From Arenicola marina (Eukaryota; Annelida; Polychaeta; Arenicolidae), in contig OZ025253.1 in assembly GCA_964019135.1 (NCBI GenBank), positions 379,501 to 443,500 of the forward strand: 64,000 nucleotides of DNA, read 5' to 3'. Of this stretch, positions 10,455-19,560 are shown piece after piece (within the stretch, counting starts at the first letter, position 1; each line of letters begins with the position of its first letter). The notes below the pieces were generated by a model. That model did no database searches, was not told where the DNA came from, and saw only the letters and a list, made by a program, of their open reading frames with translations. A program made the position numbers and the translations under genes.

Positions 10455-11445
10455 TTACCAGGCCTGTCTCCAACGTAGCCTTGACACATGGCTCTCTTGA
10501 CCTCGCACATAAAGGAGACGAGAGAGAGCCATGAAGCCAGTTTCGGTTGTGAGCGTTGATTTAAAAATCAGCGCCCTTCGGCCGTCGATTGCAGAAAGTA
10601 CAGAAATAAATGGTCGATTATCAATTTGTCAAGTTGTTCTTCATACCTTTATAGTTCCAAGGGCAATGAGATTGAAAACAAACAAAATCCACCACGTTTT
10701 GTACTGGTGAAAGTTTTCAACAACAATTTTCAACAACTCTCCCCGCCGCCATGTCGCTGTTACGTCACAGTTCTCGTCGATCTCCCGGCAGACGGAGCTC
10801 GTTCCTCGTATCACAATTTTTCCTAGGACTATGGCGTACGCGTAACGCCCTCTGTTGAAAACTTTCACCAGTACAAAAAGTGGTGGATTTTGTTTATTTT
10901 CAATCTCATTGCCCTTGGAACTATAAAGGTATGAAGAACAACTTGACAAATTAATAAGGACCGTTTGTTTCTGTACTTTCTGCAATCGACGGCCGAAGGG
11001 CGCTGATTTTTAAATCAACAATCGCAACCGACACTGGCTTCATGGCCCTCCGGCCCGCTTCCCAGAGCGGATAAGCCAGGGAGGGGCATGCAACAGGGCT
11101 ATCTCCAACGCATCACGGGGTGCCGTTAGAGCCAGGCAGCATTTGCTGTCTTTGCGATGTTGCAGCGCATATTTTCGCGTATAGGGCGCACAGTTTTTAA
11201 CTAGCCAACAAAATATGGATCTTTCCAGAATACTTAGTCTTATGCAATTTACTGACCTGGCGCAAGGAAAATACTTTGATTTATTGTCCTAACTTGCAAT
11301 GTCAGGGCTTTTTCTGGGCACATTTATTCGATCAGCGCCAGCCCGCGCCATTATGCGCTGCTACACCGCAAAGACAGCAAATGCTGCCTGGCTCTAACGC
11401 CAGTAACGGCCCCCCGTGATAAGTTAGAGACAGGCCTGGTAAACA
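10455..11445. mobile_element. Long foldback element with a second inverted repeat in its right part
   Basis: The outer ends match as inverted repeats: TTACCAGGCCTGTCTC on the left and GAGACAGGCCTGGTAA on the right. Inside, 10,527-10,730 and 10,850-11,048 form arms of about 200 bp with more than 90 percent identity by eye, so both strands show nearly the same open frame. A second inverted pair lies at 11,093-11,165 and 11,365-11,443, sharing GAGCCAGGCAGCATTTGCTG. This second pair may be a separate MITE inserted near the right end. No transposase frame is visible. Confidence 0.7.
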
Positions 11446-11989
11446 CTGTCACTGGTCACTGAGTCAGTGACAAGTGACGATCATCTGTCAAAAACTAACA
11501 ACATAAGCGAAATCGATAAGCGGCCTCACATCACAAGTACACTGAAAACAATTTGCCAGTACACTACACACCTGAGATATCACTTCACACAAAGAAAAAC
11601 GCGAACAACCAACAGAAAGTTTTAAAACTTTCTACCTCAAGAAGCCATGTTCTTCATTCGTCATGAGCATGTGACGGCTATCAGCCAATGAAAACACGTG
11701 TTGATATTCTGCATACCTTTGTGTCTAAACGCAGAAAGTCACAACTGTGGTCATCATACCGTAAGAAAAAATAGTCATAAGTTACGCGACTTTTCAAACA
11801 GGTGATCTGCTATAGGTGCTACCTATATATAAGTGTTGCTTCGTGATCATAAATGACCATTGAATGTTTACGGAAATTGTAGTAAATTAAAATTCAAATT
11901 GATTGCTAGTGTAGTATCTCCGTACCGGTCCGGTGCGACATAAATAGACCAAAAACAACCTGCGCCAACGGGATTACCCCTTTGGCGCA
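11446..11989. other. Unique sequence, no gene supported
   Basis: A CCAAT motif and a CACGTG lie close together near 11,693-11,702, which is promoter-like, but there is no exon or start site to attach them to. It could hold the untranslated first exon of the polyhomeotic gene. Confidence 0.3.
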
Positions 11990-12150
11990 TCGCGTTTGAC
12001 GTTACGCTCCGAACGTCCTGGGAAGCGAGAGGTCGGTGGTTCGAGCCCGAGCCATGGCGGGAACCCGAAAAACTTTCCGGGTCAGTTCGTGACCCTTGAT
12101 CCCCGTATACAGGGGTAGGTCCTTGGAGGGGTCCACGGAGGGCCGGGCCG
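11990..12150 (+). mobile_element. Probable tRNA-derived SINE head
   Basis: GGTCGGTGGTTCGAGCCCGA near 12,031 is a box B-type RNA polymerase III element, in nearly the same context as the SINE at 24398-24655 (shared GGTCGGTGGTTCGA). An upstream box A is less clear. No target duplication was found, so the extent is approximate. Confidence 0.5.
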
Positions 12151-12509
12151 AGAGATATCACACTAGGAGGTTAATTCGGCCCTGGTTAGTTTCGGCACCG
12201 TGACTTCGGCCCCATGCTTGGTTTCTTAAGCTCAGCCGGCAAAGCCAAAGATGTGAATGTAATATGTGGGGCTGTGGTGTGGTGGATATAAAAGCACAAC
12301 CATGCCATATACCTATATTATCACATTCGATATGGCTGGACCCCCGAGAAAGAAACCCAGTAATTTCTCACAATACCCATGCACCCAGTGTCAGAGGCAA
12401 CGTTCTACATACATGTATAGTACTATATCTAGAATGTGGGAATTTCAAATCATGGACTCACGCATCATGCGTCCCGCTGTCTGAGAGATGGCGCTGCACA
12501 TGAGCACGG
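12151..12509. other. No gene seen
   Basis: Unique sequence between the SINE-like segment and the foldback family copy. Two overlapping short frames on the plus strand have no splice signals or coding character. Confidence 0.4.
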
Positions 12510-13285
12510 CGGTTGGTAGGGAAAAGACGTATGCTCCAACTTCGCGGAAATATAACCATGCAAAACAACCAGGTGTTGACACACTTTCTTGGTGTCAGAA
12601 GATAGAACAAGGTATGTAGAATATGTAAGCACCATAAGCACTATAATTGTAAGCACTATAATTGTACACGTATGTTAGAACCCAAAACGTCATAGTGACC
12701 AAAACGTCATACCGTGGTAGAATGAAATATACAGTTTAAAGTTTAATTTCAACCATCCCGGTTATCGCCCACACAACCCTGCGTGGCGTTTCTGAAGGAG
12801 ACCGGGAGGGGCCATTCGGGGCTAAAGGATTGATTGATTGACAATTAGAGACCTCTTGGATGCCGAAATTTGCGAATTAAGGCGCAGAAAAATAAGGAAA
12901 TCTAAGGTTTCTTGGAATAGAAGGTTCCAAGGGATAGACCCGGAGGGTGTGGGGGGGGGGGGGGGGGGCGATACCCATATTCCATCGTTTATGAAAGCAC
13001 TGAAATATATCTGAAACTGAAGAGTCACTACCTCATATATTCATAGCCCCCGTCAAAAGACACTGCGATCGAGGCACAGTGTAAAAACTGTACATTTGTT
13101 CTTAGATGGTTTAGACCGTGTGGTCTGACGTTTTCGTCACTATGACGTTTTGGCCCCTAACACACGTACGCATTGCAGCAAAAGCCGCATTCGATTCCCG
13201 ACTCGCGTCTAAGGAATTAAGATTGACACCATTGTGGCAATATTTATAGAAAAGCGGGTTTGCGCCAAACACTAAGGTAAAGTTC
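12510..13285. mobile_element. Palindromic repeat family, copy 2, split by another insertion
   Basis: 12,510-12,672 and 13,163-13,285 together match the right arm of copy 1 (about 5925-6057 plus 6894-7010). Shared blocks include TGGTAGGGAAAAGACG-like sequence, GTCAGAAGATAGAACAAGGT, the ACTATAATTGTA block and GACACCATTGTG. The two halves are separated by the element at 12,673-13,162. Divergence from copy 1 is substantial, so this is an old family. Confidence 0.68.
12673..13162. mobile_element. Nested 490-bp inverted-repeat element with 6-bp direct repeats
   Basis: The termini are inverted repeats of about 44 bp sharing TGTTAG and CCAAAACGTCATAGTGAC, with a few mismatches. CACGTA flanks both sides (12,667-12,672 and 13,163-13,168), a likely 6-bp target duplication. 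The interior has a poly-G run near 12,952 and no transposase frame, so it is a non-autonomous element. Confidence 0.75.
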
Positions 13286-13599
13286 GGCTTTGACCGCTTG
13301 AATCGCGTTTCTCAGCGGCCCTTCATTACTTCAATTTAAATTATGTTACATACTTACTTACAAACGATATCACGCGGCATTTTGTTTACCACGAGAGACC
13401 CACGCTTATGTTCCCTTTGCCCCGCTGACAAGTGAGTATACCTAATGATGCAAGATACGGTATTTGCATCGGATGCGCATGCGCTGCGCACATCCGTCCC
13501 CAGGACACTTTAAAACGGCGGTCAGATTGTCACGCTATACCGGATCGAGTCAAATATGCTCGCTCTCGTGAATTAATTGCGTCTTACTTCTTATTTAAT
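13286..13599. other. Unique sequence with an isolated splice-donor motif
   Basis: No coding frame is convincing. GACAA|GTGAGTATA at 13,427-13,440 is a strong donor on the plus strand and could end an untranslated exon of the polyhomeotic gene, but this rests on one motif only. Confidence 0.25.
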
Positions 13600-13838
13600 C
13601 GAGCTCGAGCACATGACCGCCTGATCTCGAGCACATGACCGCCTGATCTCGAGCACATGACCGCCGGATCTCGAGCACATGACCGCCTGATCTCGAGCAC
13701 ATGACCGCCTGATCTCGAGCACATATGACCGCCTGATCCCGAGCACATGGCCGCCTGATCTCGAGCACATGACCGCCTGATCTCGACTCGAGCACATGAC
13801 CGCCTGATCTCGAGCACATGACGGCCTGATCTCGAGAT
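13600..13838. repeat. 22-bp tandem repeat, about 11 copies
   Basis: Units read GATCTCGAGCACATGACCGC plus CT, with small variants and one or two short insertions. The period gives open frames in several phases that are not genes. Confidence 0.93.
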
Positions 13839-14219
13839 GATCTACCAACTGAGGTAGCCCAGTCACTTGGCAGGAAAACTACCGCTCTAAACTTTTAGAG
13901 CCGATAGCAGAATTTTTAGCTTAAAATTGTTGCGAATTGCTTAATCCTTTATTTTTAATAGGTTAATGATATTCCTTTTAATTAATCTAAAAAGTGGCCG
14001 CTGCGGGCCCTCAGAGCTATACAATGAATGTATGCTAAATCACCCTGACCACTGTTGTGTACATCTTTGATGAAGGGGTGATTTAGCACTAGTTATAACT
14101 CTACACTCCTGGTCAGAGTTTTGTTCCCATGTCAATATAGATGAAGGTTTAAGTAAAGGTGTATGTAAACGTACGTAAGTCGAGAATGAAAAAACGCTCT
14201 GAAAATGTAACGGCGGGGG
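13839..14219. other. No gene; small hairpin at 14,033-14,090
   Basis: TGCTAAATCACC and its inverse GGTGATTTAGCA bracket a loop of about 35 bp. The rest is unique AT-rich sequence. Confidence 0.45.
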
Positions 14220-14292
14220 CCGGTTTGGTCCCCAGCGGGAGTCGAACTCCCGATCTCAAGTCAACCACTCTACCTCTTCGGCTAAAGGGTTG
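14220..14292 (-). mobile_element. tRNA-like sequence, probably a SINE head or tRNA pseudogene
   Basis: On the minus strand TAGCCGAAGAGGTAGAGTGG resembles box A and GGGAGTTCGACTCCC box B, with about 40 bp between them. GGGAGTTCGACTCCC also forms a good T-arm stem. The anticodon region and acceptor stem do not pair well enough to call a functional tRNA. No target duplication was identified. Confidence 0.5.
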
Positions 14293-15737
14293 ATCCTTCT
14301 AGCCGAGGCTAGTATGAATGGTTTGACTCTGCTACACATATAAAACAACCCCAGAAGATTAAACCCCAACATTCCATTTGCCAAATTCTAAACTCGGATA
14401 ACTCCTTTCTATGACGTCGCGTTGTGTCTGAAGCGAAGCGACAACTTCCGGTCAAGCTGGACAAAGCCGTGAAGTTAAATATTGTCGCTGAAATGCTTGA
14501 ACGAAACCGTTTTCCTTTGTGAAAGTAGGTCACGTTGATCGCGTTTGTAATGACTGTCTTGACGATGATACTCAGAGAAACCAAAGACGCTCATGCAAGG
14601 GGAAATCCCATCATGGTTTCGTGGCCGAAAGTTATTTGTCCTTTTTTCTGTTTTCCTATAACTACAGTAGTCTACACTGACTGGGTACCCAGCTGTGAAT
14701 GTAATAGCGAATCCCGAGAATCCCTGCGTTAGGACGCCGTCCTGGACGGGACAAGGAGTAGGAGAACGCTGGGACCGGCAGTGGCGATCTAGCAGGAAAT
14801 CTTGACCTCTTTTACATTTTTTAGGGCATTAGGCGGGCAATATCTTTTTCTAAATGTTTGCAAATTAATTTACTGCAGGTAGACATAGCTAGTTTGCTTA
14901 CCCTTTGCTTGAAAGTTGAATATTAAGCAAAAGTTTGACTCTAAATAAAAAGTAAATTACCCTGCGGAAAGTGGCAGAAAAGAGATTCTATAACGCCAAG
15001 ATGGTGGCCAATGCACCAATGTAATTAATATGATCTGAAAGATTTACTCAATTTTGAGCTGTAAATAAAAATCTGATAGATTTATAATTAGTCATTTTTA
15101 TAAGTAGGCCGGTGGATAGGTCCCAGGATCCCTGAGCTCCTTAAAATTATGCGATATCTGAAAAAAATAATGGGACATTAATTTAAATAAAATATTGCAT
15201 AGTCTGTTTACTATATATTTATAATACGTCAATCTAAGGTGTGAAGTATCAGTATAGGGTAAAAAGGGGGAAGAGAACTGGCAGTGTTAACACAGGCGCA
15301 AGCTGGTGAAGCTGGGGTATTCTCTTTAAAAGTCAGCTCAAGCAACTTGTCTTTCTTTTCCCCTATAGTTGCATGCTGCACGGGTTGTTAAAATAGCATA
15401 CTGAGCATAAATGTTTGAAATAACTGATTACTGCGAAGTCACTACTGCTTGTCCAGAATCTGATGAGTGTCAACCAAGCTGACGAAAATGAAGCAATCTT
15501 ATTGGGCGATGGCATGTATGTATACAATAAATATATATTGATACTGCAAAGTGTGGTAGAGCAACAGCACCTTCACTCTCTCAGTTTTCTCCCAATTTTA
15601 TTAAAAACATGTCAGCTATATAGGGTATTTAACATAAATTCAATATCTTCCACTTCTCTTCAAGCCGGTAATTCAATTATTTAATTTTACCATGAATTTG
15701 TAATGAGGGGAGGTTAGAGGCTACATATTTTTTGGTT
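14293..15737. other. Mostly unique sequence, no supported gene
   Basis: One weak candidate plus-strand exon was noted at about 15,460-15,517, where a pyrimidine-rich acceptor precedes NLMSVNQADENEAILLGDG and a GTATGT donor follows. Nothing else connects to it. The remainder is AT-rich with no repeat structure of note. Confidence 0.35.
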
Positions 15738-15824
15738 ACTCAGGGAAACTTTAAATAGCTCAGGGAGACATCAGGGAATTGTTTTTGTATTTCTTGTGGG
15801 AACCCTGAATAACATCGTTTTACC

Positions 15825-16330
15825 TCATATTTCTAGTTTTAACATTTCAAAAAATAGCCAGTGATTAATGATAACTTTGTCTATATCTGTTATTTGGTTA
15901 ATTTCATTATTGCTAATTGTTCTCCTTTTACCTATATCTACATATTCCTTGTCCAGCAGAACAGAAGTATTTAATTGCCAAAAACCTTTACCCCTTTCTG
16001 CAAGATAAAAGTCTATGTCAATACTTATAAACAAGTGATCTGTCTTATACTCTGGTGCTATATCAGCCTTACTTTTCAAACTATGCATATCAGTTGACTA
16101 AAAAAAAAGGTCTAACCTAGCTTTTTGTTTTTTCCACTATCAGTTTGTCCATATAAAGCATCTTGTTTAGGGGTGATTAACTCACAGTCTGTTAATTCCA
16201 GTCTCTCAAGTAGGCTGATGCACTTTTTCTGGTCAATCAATCAACAACATCAGACTTTGTCAAGGAGGCCCCATACATTTATGCAATACAAAGATATTCA
16301 ACTCATGTCATCTTTTCCTTTTCATATTCT
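15825..16330 (-). mobile_element. LINE (non-LTR retrotransposon) fragment, endonuclease end
   Basis: The minus-strand frame includes YKTDHLFISIDIDF and GKGFWQLNTSVLLDKEYVDI. This matches the well-known end of the LINE ORF2 apurinic endonuclease domain and the linker after it (the S/TDH catalytic motif, then RGxGFWKLNTSLL). Upstream to about 16,330 there is degenerate sequence in the expected place for the rest of the endonuclease, with stops. The reverse transcriptase domain is absent. This is a decayed internal fragment that cannot move. Confidence 0.72.
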
Positions 16331-16334
16331 TGAT

Positions 16335-16563
16335 CTGGGCTCGCGCTAGGATATTTTTTTTGATAGCCAATTTGGCTAATTCTGTGGAAAAACATTAGCC
16401 GAAATTAGCCAAATATATTTGTTGAAAAAGACATGAATAAAAATGTGTTTGTAGTTGAAATTTTATATTCACCATTTTGGCGAGTGTCCAGGAAGTTGTT
16501 ATCATCGCCAAATCCAGAATTTTCTTGCCAAATGGCTATTGGCGAATGCTAACGCGAGCCCAG
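16335..16563. mobile_element. 229-bp MITE with TTGAT duplication
   Basis: The ends are inverted repeats CTGGGCTCGCGCTA and TAACGCGAGCCCAG (13 of 14 match). TTGAT lies directly outside both ends (16330-16334 and 16564-16568), a 5-bp target duplication. Inside, TAGCCAATTTGGCTAA and related GGCTA/TAGCC blocks make further hairpins. There is no coding content. Confidence 0.8.
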
Positions 16564-16724
16564 TTGATACCTGATTATCAGTTGTAGCTTTCACAAATTT
16601 AAAAGGCCAGCATATCGGACCCAAAGCCTGGATGCTGCATGCAGTGATCTCATTCTACTAGACTAATGACATAGAAACAAGACTGTCACTTACAGCATGA
16701 AGGATGATGACAAAAATGCTATGT

Positions 16725-17000
16725 TTGACCCTTCAGATCGAGATTGACCCCTCAGATCTGGATTAGGCCTATCAGATACAGATTGACCCATTGAGATCCA
16801 GATCGACCCCTAAGATCGAGCTTTGACCCTCAGATCCAGATTTGACCCCTTAGATCCAGCTTTGACCGTCAGATCCAAATTTGACCGTCAGATCCAAATT
16901 TGACACCTTAGATCCAGATTTGAACTCTTAAATCCAGATTGACCCTTCATCTAGATTTGACTGCTCATATCCAAATTTGACCACTTTCAGATCCGGATTG
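16725..17000. repeat. Degenerate tandem repeat, about 22-bp period
   Basis: About a dozen imperfect copies of CAGATCCAGATTTGACCCCT occur with variable spacing. It is older and less regular than the intronic minisatellites. Confidence 0.8.
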
Positions 17001-17340
17001 GCACAGCGAGAAACCCCTAAGACAATATGTGTATTTTTTTTCAAAGAGTTAGCTCTAAAGCTGTTGCTATAGTAATCATTCTCTCAATAGGGCTATAAAG
17101 TCTCATTCGCCAAGACTTCCGGTTTACTTATTTGGGGGACAAACAACCAAAGCATGTGTTCAGAATGAGATCTCTGCAGACACTGGCATCCGGACTATCT
17201 GCGACGTATATGTTACGCAAAAACAGAGCCGGGGAACCAGCACCAATCTGTGCAACAGCCAGGCGTCAAGGGGTGGGTCCATTGCAGAAGGCCTAGCAAT
17301 ATGATTAAAAATATTAAAAAAATATAGCTGCACAAAACGA
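17001..17340. other. No gene seen
   Basis: Unique sequence. Open frames here lack splice signals and coding character. Confidence 0.4.
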
Positions 17341-17344
17341 TATA

Positions 17345-18045
17345 CAGTGGTCCCTGCGTTATACGACTTCTGTTCTGCCACCCCGAAAAGACCGCATAAT
17401 GGAGGGAGTCGTATAATCGAGGGATGCCCTAAGATGGGCAGTTTTTGCTCAAGTATCGCAAATACCAATCAACAATCATCTTCGAGTTAACTTCGGCCAA
17501 CTCAGCACTGTTGCTTTTATATTGTGGCGTCGCTGGAAGGTGTTCAGCCACCCCTTATAAGCGGATAAATCATTTAAGTCTAGGTCCAGAGAGAAGATCA
17601 ATATATAAGAGTTTTCCTGTCAGAGGAATGTTCTTGGACTGTACTGTGCTGAACCAGTTGAACATCACTCTGTAAAGCTTATCCTACACTATTTTCCTAA
17701 GCTTTGATGCAGCTCTGGATCCTCTTTCCCACTTATCCATGATAGCATCAGCATTCAGTCTAACATTTGATTATGTTTTTTTTCCGGGTGTGTGCCGTTA
17801 AATTGCATTGACACGCTGCTCATTTCGCTTCCATCTTCCAGCAATGATGTGCTATTAAACGTCGGCTTCTTAACAACCAGTCAGATTAGGTCAACGTGTT
17901 GTTTGTTTAGCCCATGGGGTCGACTGCCACGCCGCGCCACCATGTAGCGAGTTAACAACAGGATTAAATTGTGTGCCGGTCGTATAACGAGCCGAAATGT
18001 TGGTCGCAAGTCGCATTAGCGAGGGAGTCGCATAATAAAGGGGCT
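17345..18045. mobile_element. Tigger/pogo-like non-autonomous DNA transposon (probable)
   Basis: The left end CAGTGGTCCCTGCGTTATAC follows TA and contains a self-complementary GTTATACGAC ... GTCGTATAA stretch. The right end has GGTCGTATAACGAG and GCGAGGGAGTCGCATAATA. Ends of the form CAGT...CCCTCG-TTATACGAC with TA targets are familiar from TcMar-Tigger elements. The ends are not perfectly matched and no transposase frame is visible, so the limits are approximate. Confidence 0.5.
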
Positions 18046-18192
18046 TTAACATGTAATAGTGTTCCATGCACAGCGAAAAAGACCAGATAACAGACCTAAT
18101 GCTCAAACACAAAATTTACAAAGAATGAAGAAACATTGTCTTTTCGTGATCTAAAAGTGATACTTTTGACAGCAGAATGGTTAAGTGTATAC

Positions 18193-18242
18193 CTCCCATA
18201 GCCATGTTTAGTAAAATAGGACTCATAGTCTTTAGAATAAAC
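18193..18242 (-). CDS. Candidate short coding exon, minus strand
   Basis: On the minus strand TGTCACTTTCTTTCCAG is a strong acceptor and GAG|GTATAC a good donor around 50 bp encoding VYSKDYESYFTKHGYG plus two bases. A second frame is also open, so coding is not proven. The wording loosely recalls the region after the LQEV motif in endonuclease/exonuclease/phosphatase-fold proteins, but this is too weak to name a gene. Confidence 0.4.
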
Positions 18243-19056
18243 CTGGAAAGAAAGTGACATCGAGATCAGACTTGTCACAGTCTTCCTCATGTTCACGGGA
18301 TTTTCTCAAAAAGAGCTTCTATCTGCACAATGGATCAATGGATAAAGCCCTAGTTGTATGACGACAACTTCTCCAAAACTGGCTAAAGGAAAAGCCATCA
18401 ACTAAGATGGACGCAGAATACGGCCTTCATTCTGGATGAGGTTGTTCTCATGAAGTCTGGGGAGATTTAAGACATCCATCCATTGGTTAGACAAACTCCT
18501 GATATCTAGTTACTATGTATATCACTGGAGCAAGTTGTAGGTGCGGTTTTCTTTATGTGTCCAGTGCAAGAGCTTATGAATAAACCTGTGTGGTTACTGC
18601 CAAATTACACAAAAAAACCTGATAATGCTATTTATGGATATATTGTTATATTCATAAAAAAATGCTTATATATTTTACAAAATTCTATTATATGATAATT
18701 CTTATATTTTGAGGTCCAAACCTAGCTTGGACCTAGGGAGGTATGATACCAACGTTTCATTGCATTTCACGACCGATGGAGTTTTGTATTTTGTTCACTG
18801 CTTCTGTTGCATTGACTGCCAAATTAACGAGAGCAATTGTGAATCTGTGAATCATACAGCCAATTGTCTTAGGTTTTACGTTTTAGCGTAACTGGCTTGT
18901 GTTAAATTTGTTTAGTTGTTGTATTTTGAGGTGGTTCACATGCTAGCGACTGCCTAGCAGTCTTAATGTGAGTCTCCTCGGTCAAGAAACCCTGTCTACT
19001 TTCCCAGTGTTTAAACATTACAACAGTGTGTCTCTTTTTTTCCCGTTTGTTTTTAC
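18243..19056. other. Upstream intron or intergenic sequence of the polyhomeotic gene
   Basis: No coding exon was found. Since the polyhomeotic start codon directly follows a splice acceptor, at least part of this must be the intron between an untranslated first exon and the first coding exon. Confidence 0.4.
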
Positions 19057-19076
19057 CGGTTAATTATGTTTTCCAG

Positions 19077-19560
19077 ATGTCCGACCCCCCGCGACGCCCC
19101 ATGTCTGGTGGGCCGTGCACCCCGCCAGTGGCCGGCAGCACAGGAACCCCAGCGCCGGGGGCTGCATCCCTCGGCGCCGCTGCCCTGGGCATAGCTTCCT
19201 CCACCACAGGGAACACGGTTGGTGTCCCTGTTGCCTATGCATCGCATAGCACAGGAGCACAGACTTTCGTAATAGCAACTACCGTGGGACCAGCCATGGC
19301 TACCATGGCAACGCCGACGGCCGTTTCCACGTCGGCTGCCCTCTCCCACGGCCAGATGACGTCACACTTAGCCGTCCCACAGGCCATGACTCAGATTGTA
19401 GCGTCGGCCCATCACAACCCGACGTCGATGCAGCACCCCAACACCCCGGCTGGGGCGGTCGTCAGGTCGTCCCTGCCGCAGGGTATCCAAGTCATTCATG
19501 GCCATCCCTTTGTCCAACAACAGTTGATTCAACAGCAGCTCTACCTCCAAAGTGTACAGG
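19077..19560 (+). CDS. PHC: PHC coding exon 1
   Basis: TATGTTTTCCAG directly precedes the ATG, so the start codon is the first codon of this exon and the 5' UTR is split by an intron. The exon encodes residues 1-161 plus one base. It starts MSDPPRRPMSGGPC, is then Ala/Thr/Ser/Pro-rich, and ends with a Gln-rich QQQLIQQQLYLQ stretch typical of the N-terminal half of PHC proteins. The donor is AGG|GTCAGT. High GC content contrasts with the AT-rich flanks. The upstream in-frame ATG at 19,026 lies before the acceptor and is not used in this model. Confidence 0.85.

Noticed and set aside
13584-13866. Three overlapping Arg/Ser/Cys-rich minus-strand frames
   Set aside because: They are phases of the 22-bp tandem repeat.
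19026-19076. N-terminal extension of PHC from an upstream ATG
   Set aside because: The region is pyrimidine-rich and ends in TTTTCCAG, a splice acceptor; the extension lacks PHC character.
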